A stretch of 40,885 nucleotides of DNA from Planktosalinus lacus (GCF_014640155.1 NZ_BMGK01000004.1:1-40885); one strand, 5' to 3'; shown: positions 10,901 to 18,766, counted from the stretch's first letter. The notes: a model not told the origin generated them from the letters alone. Translations and numbers: made by a program.

Positions 10901-11810
10901 AGTCAGCAGACTGATTATCCTCTTTATGAAGTAAAATAGTTTTACTTCCTGAATCTAATATTTCTTCAATATGATCTTTTTCAAGAACAGTATCACGGTC
11001 AATTACGATTTCATTTCTTTCAATTGAAACAACTTCACCGGTATCTTCGTCCACAAAATCCTCGTGCCATGTTTTTAAAACACGTGCGGCAAGTTTTCTT
11101 CCTAAGTATTTCTTCAGTCCGGTTTTTGAAGCTTTGACTTCTTCTGCAAGGTCAAATATTTCAAGTATATCTTTATCTCTTTCAAAACCAATGGCTCTGA
11201 AGAGCGTTGTGACAGGTAATTTTTTCTTTCTATCGATATAAGCATACATTACGCTATTGATATCGGTAGCAAATTCAATCCAGGATCCTTTGAAAGGAAT
11301 CACTCTGGCTGAATATAATTTTGTTCCATTTGCATGAAAAGATTGCCCAAAAAATACACCGGGAGATCTATGCAATTGTGAAACTACTACACGTTCTGCT
11401 CCATTGATACAAAATGTACCACTGGGAGTCATGTATGGGATGGTACCCAAATACACATCTTGAACAATCGTTTCGAAGTCTTCATGTTCAGGATCTGTAC
11501 AATATAATTTGAGTCTCGCTTTTAGAGGTACACTGTATGTAAGGCCTCTTTCAATACATTCCTGGATTGAGTATCGCGGCGGATCTACAAAGTAGTCTAA
11601 AAATTCTAATACAAATTGGTTTCGGGTATCAGTGATTGGAAAGTTTTCCATGAAGGTTTTGTATAGTCCTTCATTTCCTCTTTCGTCTGATTTAGTTTCC
11701 AACTGGAAAAAATCCTGGAAGGATTTTATTTGAATGTCCAGAAAATCGGGATAATCTGGCTTATTCTTCACAGAGGAAAAATTCAATCTTTCAGTTTGCG
11801 TTGCTGACAT
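7998..11810 (-). CDS. rpoB: DNA-directed RNA polymerase subunit beta
   Basis: This is the beta subunit of RNA polymerase, 1270 residues, typical of Bacteroidota. The rifampicin-binding region, around residues 465-500, reads [12 protein letters not shown], then [20 protein letters not shown], matching the wild-type E. coli pattern at the usual resistance positions (Gln, Asp, His, Arg and Ser all retained), so no target-site rifampicin resistance is expected. The conserved C-terminal [24 protein letters not shown] segment that contacts beta' is present. The start ATG at 11810 gives [16 protein letters not shown], the usual short flavobacterial N-terminus. It is preceded by two tandem hairpins after rplL and followed by rpoC. 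Confidence 0.98.
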   Translation of the reverse strand: MSATQTERLNFSSVKNKPDYPDFLDIQIKSFQDFFQLETKSDERGNEGLYKTFMENFPITDTRNQFVLEFLDYFVDPPRYSIQECIERGLTYSVPLKARLKLYCTDPEHEDFETIVQDVYLGTIPYMTPSGTFCINGAERVVVSQLHRSPGVFFGQSFHANGTKLYSARVIPFKGSWIEFATDINSVMYAYIDRKKKLPVTTLFRAIGFERDKDILEIFDLAEEVKASKTGLKKYLGRKLAARVLKTWHEDFVDEDTGEVVSIERNEIVIDRDTVLEKDHIEEILDSGSKTILLHKEDNQSADYAIIHNTLQKDPTNSEKEAVEHIYRQLRNAEPPDEETARGIIHKLFFSDQRYNLGEVGRYRMNKKLGLDIAMDKQVLTKEDIITIIKYLIELINSKAEIDDIDHLSNRRVRTVGEQLSQQFGVGLARMARTIRERMNVRDNEVFTPIDLINAKTLSSVINSFFGTNQLSQFMDQTNPIAEITHKRRFSALGPGGLSRERAGFEVRDVHYTHYGRLCPIETPEGPNIGLISSMSVFSKVNNLGFLETPYRKVDNGKIDFKSKPIYLSAEEEEGQLIAQANIPIDDDGNITKDKVIARMEGDFPVVDPNVVNYIDVAPNQISSISASLIPFLEHDDANRALMGSNMMRQAVPLLTPEAPIVGTGLERQVASDSRVLINAEGDGSVEYVDANEIRIKYDRTEEENLVRFDSDITSYNLVKFRKTNQGTNINLKPIVKKGDRVVKGQVLCQGYATENGELALGRNMKVAFMPWKGYNFEDAIVISEKVVRNDVFTSIHIDEYSLEVRDTKLGNEELTNDIPNVSEEATKDLDENGMIRIGAEVKPGDILIGKITPKGESDPTPEEKLLRAIFGDKAGDVKDASLKASPSLNGVVIDKKLFARAIKDKRKRAKDKEDIAELEIQYEVKFDELKDVLVEKLFAIVGGKTAQGVMNDLGEEIFPKGKKFTLKMLNAVYDYTHLTQGTWTTDDDTNRLVADLLHNYKIKENDLQGNLRREKFTISVGDELPAGILKLAKVYIAKKRKLKVGDKMAGRHGNKGIVARIVREEDMPFLEDGTPVDIVLNPLGVPSRMNIGQIYETVLGWAGQKLGRKFATPIFDGATLDQINELTDEAGIPRFGHTHLYDGGTGDRFDQPATVGVIYMLKLGHLIDDKMHARSIGPYSLITQQPLGGKAQFGGQRFGEMEVWALEAYGASATLREILTVKSDDVVGRAKTYEAIVKGETMPEPGLPESFNVLMHELKGLGLDIRLEE

Positions 11811-11886
11811 TAATGGAATGAATTTTAATTAAAATAAAATGAAACTGGCGTAAAATTTAAAAACGAAACTATTTTTTACGCAAAAT

Positions 11887-11924
11887 GGTTTAGGTCTTTT
11901 AGCTTATCGCTAAAGACCTAAACC
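11887..11924 (-). other. Long hairpin between rplL and rpoB
   Basis: GGTTTAGGTCTTTTAGC (11887-11903) pairs with GCTAAAGACCTAAACC (11909-11924): 16 bp with a single bulged T and a five-base loop. It is the second of two hairpins met by polymerase leaving rplL. The position matches the attenuator and RNase III processing region known between rplL and rpoB in E. coli; its role here is inferred. Confidence 0.65.
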
Positions 11925-11935
11925 TTAGGTAATTA

Positions 11936-11951
11936 CCCCGAGGTTTCGGGG
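11936..11951 (-). other. Short GC-rich hairpin just after rplL
   Basis: CCCCGA (11936-11941) and TCGGGG (11946-11951) form a 6-bp stem with a four-base loop immediately downstream of the rplL stop. No T-run follows on the minus strand. It may act with the longer hairpin beyond it as a partial terminator or 3' end stabiliser. Confidence 0.55.
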
Positions 11952-11957
11952 GAGTAT

Positions 11958-12332
11958 TTATTTAAGCTCAACTTCAGCTCCAGCTTCTTCTAATGAAGCT
12001 TTCAAGCTGTCTGCTTCGTCTTTAGAAACTGCTTCTTTGATTGTGTTTGGTGCACCATCAACCATTTCTTTTGCTTCTTTAAGACCAAGACCTGTAAGTT
12101 CTTTAACAAGTTTTACAACTGCTAATTTTGAAGCACCGGCTGCCTTAAGGACTACATCAAATTCAGTCTTTTCTTCAGCGGCTTCTGCATCAGCACCTCC
12201 ACCAGCAGCAACAGCTACAGCTGCAGCAGCAGGCTCAATGCCATACTCGTCTTTTAAAATAGTAGCTAACTCATTAACTTCTTTTACAGTTAAGTTAACT
12301 AATTGTTCTGCGAAATCTTTTAAATCTGCCAT
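11958..12332 (-). CDS. rplL: 50S ribosomal protein L7/L12
   Basis: L7/L12 forms the flexible stalk of the large subunit that recruits translational GTPases. The 124 residues show the normal layout: an N-terminal dimerisation helix ([18 protein letters not shown]), an Ala/Gly-rich hinge at about residues 34-50, and the globular C-terminal domain with [20 protein letters not shown], which binds elongation factors. It follows rplJ by 63 bases and is separated from rpoB by 147 bases with two hairpins, which would allow higher L7/L12 output than rpoBC. Confidence 0.98.
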   Translation of the reverse strand: MADLKDFAEQLVNLTVKEVNELATILKDEYGIEPAAAAVAVAAGGGADAEAAEEKTEFDVVLKAAGASKLAVVKLVKELTGLGLKEAKEMVDGAPNTIKEAVSKDEADSLKASLEEAGAEVELK

Positions 12333-12395
12333 TTTCTATCGTTTTAATAATTTAATTTTAATATTTAATAAATTGAATATTCTTTGTTTGATTTA

Positions 12396-12917
12396 CTATC
12401 CTTCTCTTTCAGATAGTGTTTTAATAATTCCTGCAAGTTTTCCACCACCTGATTTAAGTGCTGAAACAACATTTTTAGCCGGAGATTGAAGTAGCCCGAT
12501 AACTTCACCAATCATCTCATCACGAGACTTGATATTTACTAAGTCATCCAATAAATTGTCACCAATGTAAACAGCTTCTTCTATAAAAGCACCTTTTAAA
12601 ACGGGCTTTTCAGATTTTTTACGAAACTCTTTTATTACTTTGGCTGGAGCATTTCCGGTTTCAGAAAACATTAAAGAGGTGTTCCCTTTTAAAATGGTTT
12701 TCAAATCACCAAATTCTCTTTCTGAACTCTCCATTGCTTTTGCAAGCAGGGTGTTTTTAACAACCGTTAGTTTAATTCCGGCTTTAAAGCATGCACGTCT
12801 TAAGTTTGTTGTTGAAAGTGCATCAAGGCCTGAAATATCAGTTAAATAGATATTTGAATTATCTGCTAACTGGGTAGTTAAAACTTCTATCGCTTTTGCT
12901 TTTTCTTCTCTTGTCAT
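12396..12917 (-). CDS. rplJ: 50S ribosomal protein L10
   Basis: L10 anchors L7/L12 dimers to the ribosomal stalk base. The 173-residue product has the usual start MTREEKAKAIEVLTTQLADN and the conserved YLTDISGLDALSTTNLRRAC region and KNTLLAKAM helix that contact 23S rRNA, followed by the C-terminal helix that carries L7/L12. The gene lies 16 bases after rplA. In many bacteria L10 with L7/L12 represses its own mRNA leader; the spacer here is too short for the large leader known from E. coli, so that control is not evident. Confidence 0.97.
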   Translation of the reverse strand: MTREEKAKAIEVLTTQLADNSNIYLTDISGLDALSTTNLRRACFKAGIKLTVVKNTLLAKAMESSEREFGDLKTILKGNTSLMFSETGNAPAKVIKEFRKKSEKPVLKGAFIEEAVYIGDNLLDDLVNIKSRDEMIGEVIGLLQSPAKNVVSALKSGGGKLAGIIKTLSEREG

Positions 12918-12933
12918 AATTTAAAGTGTTTTA

Positions 12934-13629
12934 CTACTCAGTAAATCGTTTAGCATCGATTTGAACTCCGGGACTCATGGTGCTTGACATAAAAATGCTT
13001 TTTATGTAAATACCTTTAGTCACAGAGGGCTTTAACTTTACTAATGTTGTTAATAATTCTTTTGCGTTTCCAGAAATTTTTTCTACATCAAATGAAGATT
13101 TTCCAATTGAAGCGTGAACAATACCGTATTTATCAACTTTAAAGTCAATTTTACCGGATTTGATATCTGAAACAGCTTTAGCGATATCCATAGTAACGGT
13201 ACCTGTTTTAGGGTTTGGCATCAAGCCACGAGGACCTAACACACGTCCTAAAGGACCTAATTTACCCATAACACTGGGCATGGTTACTATTACATCAACA
13301 TCTGTCCATCCTCCTTTAATTTTATCGAGGTACTCATCCAAGCCAACAAAATCAGCACCAGCTTCTTTTGCTTCAGCTTCTTTATCTGGTGTTACCAATG
13401 CAAGTACTTTCACATCTTTACCGGTTCCGTGAGGAAGGGTAACTACCCCTCTAACCATTTGATTTGCTTTTCGTGGGTCTACATTTAAACGCACAGCTAA
13501 ATCTACAGAGGCATCAAAGTTTACATTCGTAATCTCTTTTACTAAAGCAGATGCTTCAGCAAGAGTGTATGACTTTGATGCATCTACTTTTGCTTGAGCG
13601 TCTTTTTGCTTTTTTGTTATTTTTGCCAT
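12934..13629 (-). CDS. rplA: 50S ribosomal protein L1
   Basis: L1 forms the mobile L1 stalk near the E site and in many bacteria represses the rplK-rplA mRNA. The 231 residues include the signature [10 protein letters not shown], the [10 protein letters not shown] turn, and a C-terminal [19 protein letters not shown] strand. The start [16 protein letters not shown] is standard. It follows rplK by 20 bases and precedes rplJ by 16, a tight operon. Confidence 0.98.
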   Translation of the reverse strand: MAKITKKQKDAQAKVDASKSYTLAEASALVKEITNVNFDASVDLAVRLNVDPRKANQMVRGVVTLPHGTGKDVKVLALVTPDKEAEAKEAGADFVGLDEYLDKIKGGWTDVDVIVTMPSVMGKLGPLGRVLGPRGLMPNPKTGTVTMDIAKAVSDIKSGKIDFKVDKYGIVHASIGKSSFDVEKISGNAKELLTTLVKLKPSVTKGIYIKSIFMSSTMSPGVQIDAKRFTE

Positions 13630-13649
13630 TATTTTAAATACTTATCAGG

Positions 13650-14087
13650 TTAAAAAGGTGCGTTTCCTTTTACTTTAACACCCATTGATCTTGCCGTTCC
13701 GGCAACCATTTTCATAGCTGATTCAATGGTAAAAGCATTAAGGTCTTGCATTTTGTCTTCTGCAATTGTTTTAATTTGATCCCAAGATATGGTTGCTACT
13801 TTTCTGATATGTGGTTCACCAGATCCTTTTTTGATCTTGGCGGCCTCCATAACCTGAACAGCAGCTGGTGGGGTTTTTACAACAAAGTCAAAAGACTTGT
13901 CTTTATAAACAGTAATTGCCACCGGCAATACTTTTCCCTGCTTATCTTGTGTTCGAGCATTAAATTGTTTGCAGAACTCCATAATGTTTACACCGGCAGC
14001 ACCCAATGCGGGTCCAACAGGTGGAGAAGGGTTTGCAGCACCTCCTCTAACTTGAAGTTTTACAACTTTACTGATTTCTTTTGCCAT
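13650..14087 (-). CDS. rplK: 50S ribosomal protein L11
   Basis: L11 binds the GTPase-associated centre of 23S rRNA together with the L10 stalk. The 145-residue protein shows the Pro-rich N-terminal signature [20 protein letters not shown], the hinge and the C-terminal RNA-binding domain with [10 protein letters not shown]. The start codon is not preceded by a Shine-Dalgarno, as is usual in this genome. It is the first of the rplKAJL genes, 76 bases after nusG. Confidence 0.98.
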   Translation of the reverse strand: MAKEISKVVKLQVRGGAANPSPPVGPALGAAGVNIMEFCKQFNARTQDKQGKVLPVAITVYKDKSFDFVVKTPPAAVQVMEAAKIKKGSGEPHIRKVATISWDQIKTIAEDKMQDLNAFTIESAMKMVAGTARSMGVKVKGNAPF

Positions 14088-14163
14088 TTCTTAAATTTTA
14101 ATTGTGGTAATCACTTTAGTGGAAGCATAAGTTCATACCTAATATATATAGCGTAACAGTTTT

Positions 14164-14718
14164 TTAAACTTTTTCTACTTGCATATAACTTAACTCAAGC
14201 GGTGTTTTTCTTCCAAATATTTTCACCATCACCTCAAGTTTTCTTTTTTCTTCATTTACTTTTTCAACAGTTCCGTTAAAACCGTTAAATGGTCCATCAA
14301 TTACTTTTACAGTTTCACCAATTGTAAATGGAATGTTGATATTTTCATCATTCACTGTAAGTTCGTCGACTTTTCCAAGCATTCTATTAACTTCAGATTG
14401 TCTTAAAGGAACAGGGTCTCCTCCTTTTGTTTCTCCTAAAAACCCAATAACTCCATTAACAGATTTTATAATATGGGCGATTTCACCGGCAAGATTTGCC
14501 TGTACCATAATATATCCCGGAAAATAAACTCTTTCTTTACTAACTTTTTTTCCGTTTCTAATCTGAATAACCTTTTCAGTAGGCACTAATATTTGATCAA
14601 TAGAATCTTCCAGATTAAGTCTTGTGACTTCACTTTCAATATAAGATTTTATCTTGTTTTCTTGCCCGCTTACAGCACGAACAACATACCATTTTTTAGT
14701 GCTCTTTGTCTCTGTCAT
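14164..14718 (-). CDS. nusG: Transcription termination/antitermination factor NusG
   Basis: NusG binds RNA polymerase and couples it to Rho or to the ribosome. I place the start at the ATG at 14718 (MTETKSTKKWYVVRAVSGQE), giving 184 residues. An upstream start at 14760 would add 14 residues and overlap secE, which is less likely. The N-terminal NGN domain (WYVVRAVSGQENKIKSYI) and the C-terminal KOW motif (GPFNGFNGTVEKVNEEKRKL) are both clear. It lies 10 bases downstream of secE. Confidence 0.96.
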   Translation of the reverse strand: MTETKSTKKWYVVRAVSGQENKIKSYIESEVTRLNLEDSIDQILVPTEKVIQIRNGKKVSKERVYFPGYIMVQANLAGEIAHIIKSVNGVIGFLGETKGGDPVPLRQSEVNRMLGKVDELTVNDENINIPFTIGETVKVIDGPFNGFNGTVEKVNEEKRKLEVMVKIFGRKTPLELSYMQVEKV

Positions 14719-14728
14719 AATAGCTTGT

Positions 14729-14917
14729 TTAGGATTTAATCCAAATAAAATATTGAGCAATTATTTCGCTGAAAATCGTATCCACACCCCAAATTGCAAG
14801 TGATAGGATAATTGAAAATACAGCAACTAAAACTGTCAATCTTTGAGCTTCAGACCAAGACGTCCAAGTGACGTGGTTTTTTAGTTCGTTGAACGATTCC
14901 TGAATATAATTTAGCAT
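14729..14917 (-). CDS. secE: Preprotein translocase subunit SecE
   Basis: SecE is the small membrane subunit that clamps SecY in the translocon. At 62 residues it is the short, single-span form. The amphipathic helix SFNELKNHVTWTSWSEAQR is followed by one membrane segment, LTVLVAVFSIILSLAIWGVD. The order tRNA-Trp, secE, nusG, rplK is the standard one and supports the call for so small a protein. Confidence 0.95.
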   Translation of the reverse strand: MLNYIQESFNELKNHVTWTSWSEAQRLTVLVAVFSIILSLAIWGVDTIFSEIIAQYFIWIKS

Positions 14918-14945
14918 TCTTTCTCGTTATTATTAATTTTTATTG

Positions 14946-15018
14946 CACGGGTTGAGAGACTCGAACTCCCGACACCTGGTTTTGGAGACCAGTGCTCTAC
15001 CAACTGAGCTAAACCCGT
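14946..15018 (-). tRNA. tRNA-Trp (anticodon CCA)
   Basis: The minus strand folds into a full cloverleaf: acceptor ACGGGTT/AACCCGT, D-loop TAGCTCAGTTGGTAGAGC, anticodon loop CTCCAAA with anticodon CCA, and T-arm with GTTCGAG. The CCA tail is not encoded. It lies between tuf and secE in the same orientation and is probably cut from a longer transcript. Confidence 0.96.
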
Positions 15019-15055
15019 TTAAAAAGTTTGCTCTTCCTAAAACACATTTGGGATT

Positions 15056-15068
15056 AGCTAAACCCGTT
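15056..15068 (-). repeat. Partial copy of the tRNA-Trp 5' end
   Basis: The 13 bases AGCTAAACCCGTT at 15056-15068 repeat exactly those at 15007-15019, which are the 5' end and D-stem start of tRNA-Trp. The copy lies 49 bases upstream of the gene in its direction of reading. It is a small duplication remnant. Confidence 0.6.
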
Positions 15069-15076
15069 GATAAATA

Positions 15077-15111
15077 CTTAAAGGCACCCGCCGTTAGCGG
15101 ATACCTTTAAG
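15077..15111 (-). terminator. Hairpin after tuf
   Basis: CTTAAAGG (15077-15084) pairs with CCTTTAAG (15104-15111), and the inner bases continue the stem to CCGC/GCGG with two G-U pairs, about 15 bp and a five-base loop. It follows the tuf stop directly. The T-tract is weak, so it may be a partial terminator or a processing site before tRNA-Trp. Confidence 0.6.
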
Positions 15112-15132
15112 ACTATCATTTTAAACCTTTAA

Positions 15133-16320
15133 TTAGTCTAATATCTCAGTCACCTGACCAGCTCCAACAGTTCTACCACCTTCACGAATTGCGAAACGTA
15201 AACCTACGTTCATCGCAATAGGTTGAATCAAATCAACAGTAATAGTAAGGTTGTCTCCGGGCATAACCATCTCCACTCCATCAGGAAGAGAAATATTTCC
15301 GGTTACGTCAGTTGTACGAACATAAAACTGTGGACGGTAGTTATTGTGGAAAGGAGTGTGACGACCACCTTCTTCTTTCTTAAGTACATAAACCTCAGCT
15401 TTGAATTTTTTGTGTGGAGTTACAGAACCAGGTTTAGTAATAACCATTCCTCTTGAAATTTGAGTTTTCTCAACACCTCTAAGTAGAATACCTACGTTAT
15501 CACCCGCTTCTCCTCTGTCCAATATCTTACGGAACATCTCAACTCCAGTGATAGTAGAGTTCAGTTTTTGAGCACCCATACCAATAATCTCTACCGGATC
15601 ACCAGTATTAGCAACTCCTGTTTCTATACGACCAGTTGCAACAGTACCACGACCAGTGATCGAAAATACGTCTTCAATTGGCATCAAAAATGGCTTATCA
15701 ATATCACGCTCTGGAAGTTCAATCCAGCTATCAACAGCTTCCATCAATTCCAGTACAGTATCCACCCATTTTTGCTCACCGTTAAGTGCTCCCAAAGCAG
15801 AACCTTGAATCACAGGTCCATTGTCACCATCATATTCGTAAAATGATAATAAGTCTCTAATCTCCATTTCTACAAGCTCAAGAAGCTCGGCATCATCAAC
15901 CATATCAACTTTGTTCATGAATACTACAATTCTTGGAATACCCACCTGACGTCCTAAAAGGATGTGCTCACGTGTTTGTGGCATAGGACCATCTGTTGCA
16001 GCAACAACCAAAATAGCACCATCCATTTGTGCAGCACCGGTAACCATGTTCTTAACATAATCTGCGTGACCAGGACAGTCAACGTGTGCATAGTGACGGT
16101 TAAGAGTTGCATATTCTACGTGTGAGGTATTAATTGTGATACCTCTTTCTTTTTCTTCGGGAGCATTATCGATCTGGTCGAAAGATTTTGCTTCAGAATA
16201 ACCAGCGTCAGCCAACACCTTAGTGATAGCTGCTGTTAAAGTTGTTTTACCGTGATCAACGTGTCCAATTGTACCTATATTTAAGTGCGGTTTGGAACGA
16301 TCAAAAGTTTCCTTTGCCAT
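15133..16320 (-). CDS. tuf: Elongation factor Tu
   Basis: EF-Tu delivers aminoacyl-tRNA to the ribosome. The 395 residues are the usual length, with GTPase motifs GHVDHGKTT at residues 19-27, DCPGHADY near 81 and NKVD near 136, followed by domains 2 and 3 ([30 protein letters not shown]). The start [20 protein letters not shown] is standard and has no Shine-Dalgarno. It is preceded by four tRNA genes and followed by a hairpin and tRNA-Trp, as in the tufB region of other bacteria. Confidence 0.98.
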   Translation of the reverse strand: MAKETFDRSKPHLNIGTIGHVDHGKTTLTAAITKVLADAGYSEAKSFDQIDNAPEEKERGITINTSHVEYATLNRHYAHVDCPGHADYVKNMVTGAAQMDGAILVVAATDGPMPQTREHILLGRQVGIPRIVVFMNKVDMVDDAELLELVEMEIRDLLSFYEYDGDNGPVIQGSALGALNGEQKWVDTVLELMEAVDSWIELPERDIDKPFLMPIEDVFSITGRGTVATGRIETGVANTGDPVEIIGMGAQKLNSTITGVEMFRKILDRGEAGDNVGILLRGVEKTQISRGMVITKPGSVTPHKKFKAEVYVLKKEEGGRHTPFHNNYRPQFYVRTTDVTGNISLPDGVEMVMPGDNLTITVDLIQPIAMNVGLRFAIREGGRTVGAGQVTEILD

Positions 16321-16376
16321 GTTTAATAATTTTTAATCTTAGTTATATATTAGTGTTCAATGTATTTACAACTTTG

Positions 16377-16448
16377 AGCCAACGACGGGAATTGAACCCG
16401 TGACCTCTTCCTTACCAAGGAAACGCTCTACCCCTGAGCTACGTCGGC
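16377..16448 (-). tRNA. tRNA-Thr (anticodon GGT)
   Basis: Cloverleaf on the minus strand: acceptor GCCGACG/CGTTGGC (one G-U pair), D-arm GCTCAGGGGTAGAGC, anticodon loop TTGGTAA with anticodon GGT, T-arm GGGTTCAATTCCC. It is the last of four clustered tRNAs before tuf. Confidence 0.95.
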
Positions 16449-16530
16449 AGGAATGAGTTCCAAGTTTAAACCTATTTTTCAGATTGCATTTAATAAAATT
16501 TGGTTGCAACCTAAAACTTGCGTTTATTTG

Positions 16531-16603
16531 AGCGGGAGACCGGGTTCGAACCGGCGACATTCAGCTTGGAAGGCTGACGCTCTACCAACTGAGCTACTCC
16601 CGC
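16531..16603 (-). tRNA. tRNA-Gly (anticodon TCC)
   Basis: Minus-strand cloverleaf: acceptor GCGGGAG/CTCCCGC, D-arm GCTCAGTTGGTAGAGC, anticodon loop CTTCCAA with anticodon TCC, T-arm CCGGTTCGAACCCGG (with paired ends). Third of the cluster. Confidence 0.95.
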
Positions 16604-16688
16604 ATTTTTGATTCATTTTCAGAATCTATTTTTCATTATATTAAAGAACCAAATGTGCTAATCAAACACAAAGAATTTTGTTCTTTTG

Positions 16689-16770
<82 letters not shown>

Positions 16771-16828
16771 TGTGTTTTTAACACTTAAAAATTATTTCTA
16801 ATTTTTAATTAAATTTCAGAACTTTAAG

Positions 16829-16902
16829 AGCCGATGGAGGGACTCGAACCCACGACCTGCTGATTACAAATCAGCTGCTCTAGCCAGCTGAGCTACATCG
16901 GC
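16829..16902 (-). tRNA. tRNA-Thr (anticodon TGT)
   Basis: Minus-strand cloverleaf: acceptor GCCGATG/CATCGGC, D-arm GCTCAGCTGGCTAGAGC, anticodon loop TTTGTAA with anticodon TGT, T-arm GTGGGTTCGAGTCCCTC. First gene of the tRNA-tuf cluster. Confidence 0.95.
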
Positions 16903-16924
16903 TTTTACACCACTTTTTTAGTCA

Positions 16925-16952
16925 TAAAAAAGTCCGCTATTTCTAACGGACT
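16925..16952 (-). terminator. Hairpin with T-run between hpf and the tRNA cluster
   Basis: AGTCCGCTA (16931-16939) pairs with TAACGGACT (16944-16952), one G-U pair, GAAA loop on the minus strand, followed by six T. It has the form of an intrinsic terminator for hpf. A -7-like element directly upstream (16954-16961) raises the alternative that it lies in the leader of the tRNA-tuf transcript. Confidence 0.75.
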
Positions 16953-16953
16953 G

Positions 16954-16961
16954 CAAATGTA
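16954..16961 (-). promoter_or_regulatory. Candidate -7 element for the tRNA-tuf operon
   Basis: TACATTTG on the minus strand matches TANNTTTG and lies 51 bases before tRNA-Thr(TGT). The -33 region is only T-rich. If active, transcription would start within the following hairpin. Confidence 0.4.
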
Positions 16962-17004
16962 TATAAATTTTGTTTTTAAAAAAATTATTTTTAGAAAATT
17001 TCTG

Positions 17005-17307
17005 CTAAATATGTGCTCTTTGTTTTTCTTTTCTTTTTTTCAATTGACGTTGTAGTGTTTGAACACATTCATCCACACCTACTTCAAACTTAACACAATC
17101 TTTTTTTACCATTAAATCTCCCTTTGGAATGCTTAGTAAAATTTCTACTGTTTTTTTTGCAGGCTCACTATTGTTTTCGATTTTTAAAAATACATCTGCA
17201 AAAATTATTTTATCATAAAACTGTTCTAATTTATTTAATTTTTTCTCTATAAAGTTTACTAATTTGATGTCTGCATCAAAACCGGGGGTCTGAACATTTA
17301 CTTTCAT
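17005..17307 (-). CDS. hpf: Ribosome hibernation promoting factor, short form (HPF/RaiA)
   Basis: This protein binds the decoding region of the 30S subunit in starved cells and silences ribosomes. At 100 residues it is the short form with a single beta-alpha-beta-beta-beta-alpha domain: MKVNVQTPGFDAD, a helix LVNFIEKKLNKLEQFYD, and a very basic C-terminal helix QTLQRQLKKRKEKQRAHI that contacts rRNA. It lies 67 bases after the Xer recombinase gene and is probably cotranscribed with it. The hairpin at 16925-16952 follows. Confidence 0.92.
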   Translation of the reverse strand: MKVNVQTPGFDADIKLVNFIEKKLNKLEQFYDKIIFADVFLKIENNSEPAKKTVEILLSIPKGDLMVKKDCVKFEVGVDECVQTLQRQLKKRKEKQRAHI

Positions 17308-17374
17308 CTGGATTAAATTTTATTTGTTAGTAACTAGGTGCTTTGTAATACCTCTATTATGTAGCATTTTATTT

Positions 17375-18268
17375 TTACTTATTATTTGTACGGGGATGTG
17401 AATTTGCATATACTTTTTTTAATTCCGCTATACTATTATTTGTGTATACCTGAGTTGAAGCCAGACTGGCATGACCCAATAATTCTTTGATTGAATTTAA
17501 ATCGGCTCCCTCATTGAGTAAATGTGTAGCGAATGAATGTCTTAAAATATGTGGGCTTTTTTTCTCTTTTGTTGATACAGTACTAAAGTAATTATTTATT
17601 ATTCTGTAAACAAGAGATTGATTTACTTTAACTCCATTTTTGGATATAAATAAAAAAGGTGATTGGTTTGCTTTTTCAGCTTTACTCCTGATATCTATAT
17701 AGTCTCTTAATGACATTACAGTTGAATTGAGAAGTGGCACAATGCGCTCTTTGTTTCTCTTTCCAATAATCTTAACTGTTTGTTTTGTTAAATCTAAATC
17801 TGAAATTTTCAACTCTATCAACTCTGATTTCCGCATACCTGTAGCATAAAACAATTCTACAATGGTTTTATTTCGAATACTTTCAAAATTTTTATCTTGG
17901 TCAAGGGCATCCAGCACTTTGCTGATTTCATTTTTAGAAAAAGGAACTTGAATAGTTTTGGCCGTTTTTAATGATGTATGCTTTGCCAAAGGATTTTCAG
18001 ATATTTGCTTGGTCTTAATAAGAAACTTATAGTATGCTTTTAAAGAAGCTATTTTTCGGTTGATACTTCTGGTGTTTAAACCCTGATCAACCAAAGTTAC
18101 AATCCAGGAACGTATCATCGCATAATTTACTTCCTTACTATTTCCACATTCCAATTGTTTCTCAATGAATTGTAAAAAAGACTCAAGGTCTTTATGATAT
18201 GCCAAAACGGTGTGGGGGGAATATTTTTTTTCTAAAGAAAGGTAATCTATAAAAGCTGATACAGACAT
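17375..18268 (-). CDS. xerC: Tyrosine recombinase of the XerC/XerD type
   Basis: Xer recombinases resolve chromosome dimers at dif sites. The 297-residue length and domain layout fit: an N-terminal SAM-like core-binding domain (SVSAFIDYLSLEKKYSPHTV; LASLKAYYKFL) and the catalytic domain with Arg near 146 (ATGMRKSELIEL), Lys in IGKRNKERIVPL, HILRHSFATHLL near 238, LLGHASL near 265 and the nucleophile Tyr in STQVYT near 276. All catalytic residues are kept. Its place between rpsU and hpf is a usual Bacteroidota arrangement, so I read it as the housekeeping enzyme rather than a phage integrase. Whether it is XerC or XerD cannot be settled here. Confidence 0.9.
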   Translation of the reverse strand: MSVSAFIDYLSLEKKYSPHTVLAYHKDLESFLQFIEKQLECGNSKEVNYAMIRSWIVTLVDQGLNTRSINRKIASLKAYYKFLIKTKQISENPLAKHTSLKTAKTIQVPFSKNEISKVLDALDQDKNFESIRNKTIVELFYATGMRKSELIELKISDLDLTKQTVKIIGKRNKERIVPLLNSTVMSLRDYIDIRSKAEKANQSPFLFISKNGVKVNQSLVYRIINNYFSTVSTKEKKSPHILRHSFATHLLNEGADLNSIKELLGHASLASTQVYTNNSIAELKKVYANSHPRTNNK

Positions 18269-18334
18269 ACTTGTAACATTGAATTGTAAATTTACAAAAC
18301 TTAAAAGGATTTCAAATGATAAATATCAGCAAAA

Positions 18335-18360
18335 AAAAATCCCGAGACTTCGGGATTTTT
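18335..18360 (-). terminator. rpsU terminator
   Basis: AATCCCGA (18338-18345) and TCGGGATT (18350-18357) form the stem with a four-base loop; flanking A- and T-runs extend it and act as T-tracts on both strands. It ends rpsU, 20 bases after its stop, before the Xer gene. Confidence 0.9.
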
Positions 18361-18379
18361 ATAGTTTATTCAATATAGT

Positions 18380-18574
18380 TTAAATTTCTTCTTGATCTCT
18401 TAAACTTTGAATGTACTGAGCTTTCTGAATTTGTGCTCTACGTGAAACAGATGGCTTAGTAAACGCTTGTCTGCTTCTTAGCTGACGCATAGTCTGTGTT
18501 CTGTCAAACTTTCTCTTGAAACGTTTGAGTGCTCTATCGATATTTTCTCCGTCTTTTATCGGGATTATTAACAT
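18380..18574 (-). CDS. rpsU: 30S ribosomal protein bS21
   Basis: bS21 is a small basic protein near the 3' end of 16S rRNA. The 64 residues match the family: MLIIPIKDGENIDRALKRFK, then KFDRTQTMRQLRSRQAFTKPS, with many Arg and Lys. Its start is unusual for this genome: the ATG at 18574 is preceded by AGGAGGTGA at 18582-18590 with a 7-base spacer, a nine-base match to the anti-Shine-Dalgarno. In Flavobacterium johnsoniae a similar strong site lets ribosomes lacking bS21 translate rpsU, giving autoregulation; I infer the same here. Confidence 0.97.
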   Translation of the reverse strand: MLIIPIKDGENIDRALKRFKRKFDRTQTMRQLRSRQAFTKPSVSRRAQIQKAQYIQSLRDQEEI

Positions 18575-18581
18575 AAGTAAT

Positions 18582-18590
18582 TCACCTCCT
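18582..18590 (-). promoter_or_regulatory. Full-length Shine-Dalgarno of rpsU
   Basis: AGGAGGTGA on the minus strand, ending 7 bases before the rpsU ATG. The other starts inspected here (tuf, rpoB, rplK, prfC and others) have nothing comparable. Confidence 0.9.
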
Positions 18591-18604
18591 CTCTTTTAGC
18601 TCGG

Positions 18605-18612
18605 CAAAAATA
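18605..18612 (-). promoter_or_regulatory. -7 element of rpsU
   Basis: TATTTTTG on the minus strand matches TANNTTTG and lies 30 bases before the ATG. No clear -33 TTTG is seen. Confidence 0.4.
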
Positions 18613-18689
18613 AATAAAAATATAATATCATTTTAAAAAGATTTAAAAAAAATCTGGCAGTTGTTTTTATTTATTAATTTAAGTAGCTA

Positions 18690-18732
18690 GCTGGCTTATA
18701 CTCTTTCTTATCTATTATCATTTTAGCGATAA
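18690..18732 (-). repeat. Direct copy of the acyl-CoA dehydrogenase gene end
   Basis: These 43 bases are identical to 18777-18819, which code for part of the last residues of the acyl-CoA dehydrogenase. The copy lies 87 bases away, just past the stop codon, and is out of use as coding sequence. Confidence 0.9.
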
Positions 18733-18759
18733 ATAGGGAATTTTCGCTAAAATGATAAT
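18714..18759 (-). terminator. Large hairpin after the acyl-CoA dehydrogenase gene
   Basis: A 16-bp perfect stem (18714-18729 with 18744-18759) and a 14-base loop. The left arm belongs to the direct copy of the gene end and the right arm is an inverted copy of the same sequence. It probably acts as a terminator or 3' stabiliser, though no long T-tract follows. Confidence 0.6.
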
Positions 18760-18766
18760 TAAAAAT

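Noticed and set aside
14088-14163. L1-binding regulatory hairpin before rplK
   Set aside because: Only a weak CACT/AGTG pairing with almost no loop is seen, not enough to claim an L1 site.
14719-14760. Longer nusG starting at 14760
   Set aside because: It would overlap secE, and the conserved protein begins after the ATG at 14718.
17375-18268. Phage or transposon integrase
   Set aside because: Its length, complete Xer motifs and placement between rpsU and hpf fit the housekeeping Xer enzyme; there are no neighbouring mobile genes.
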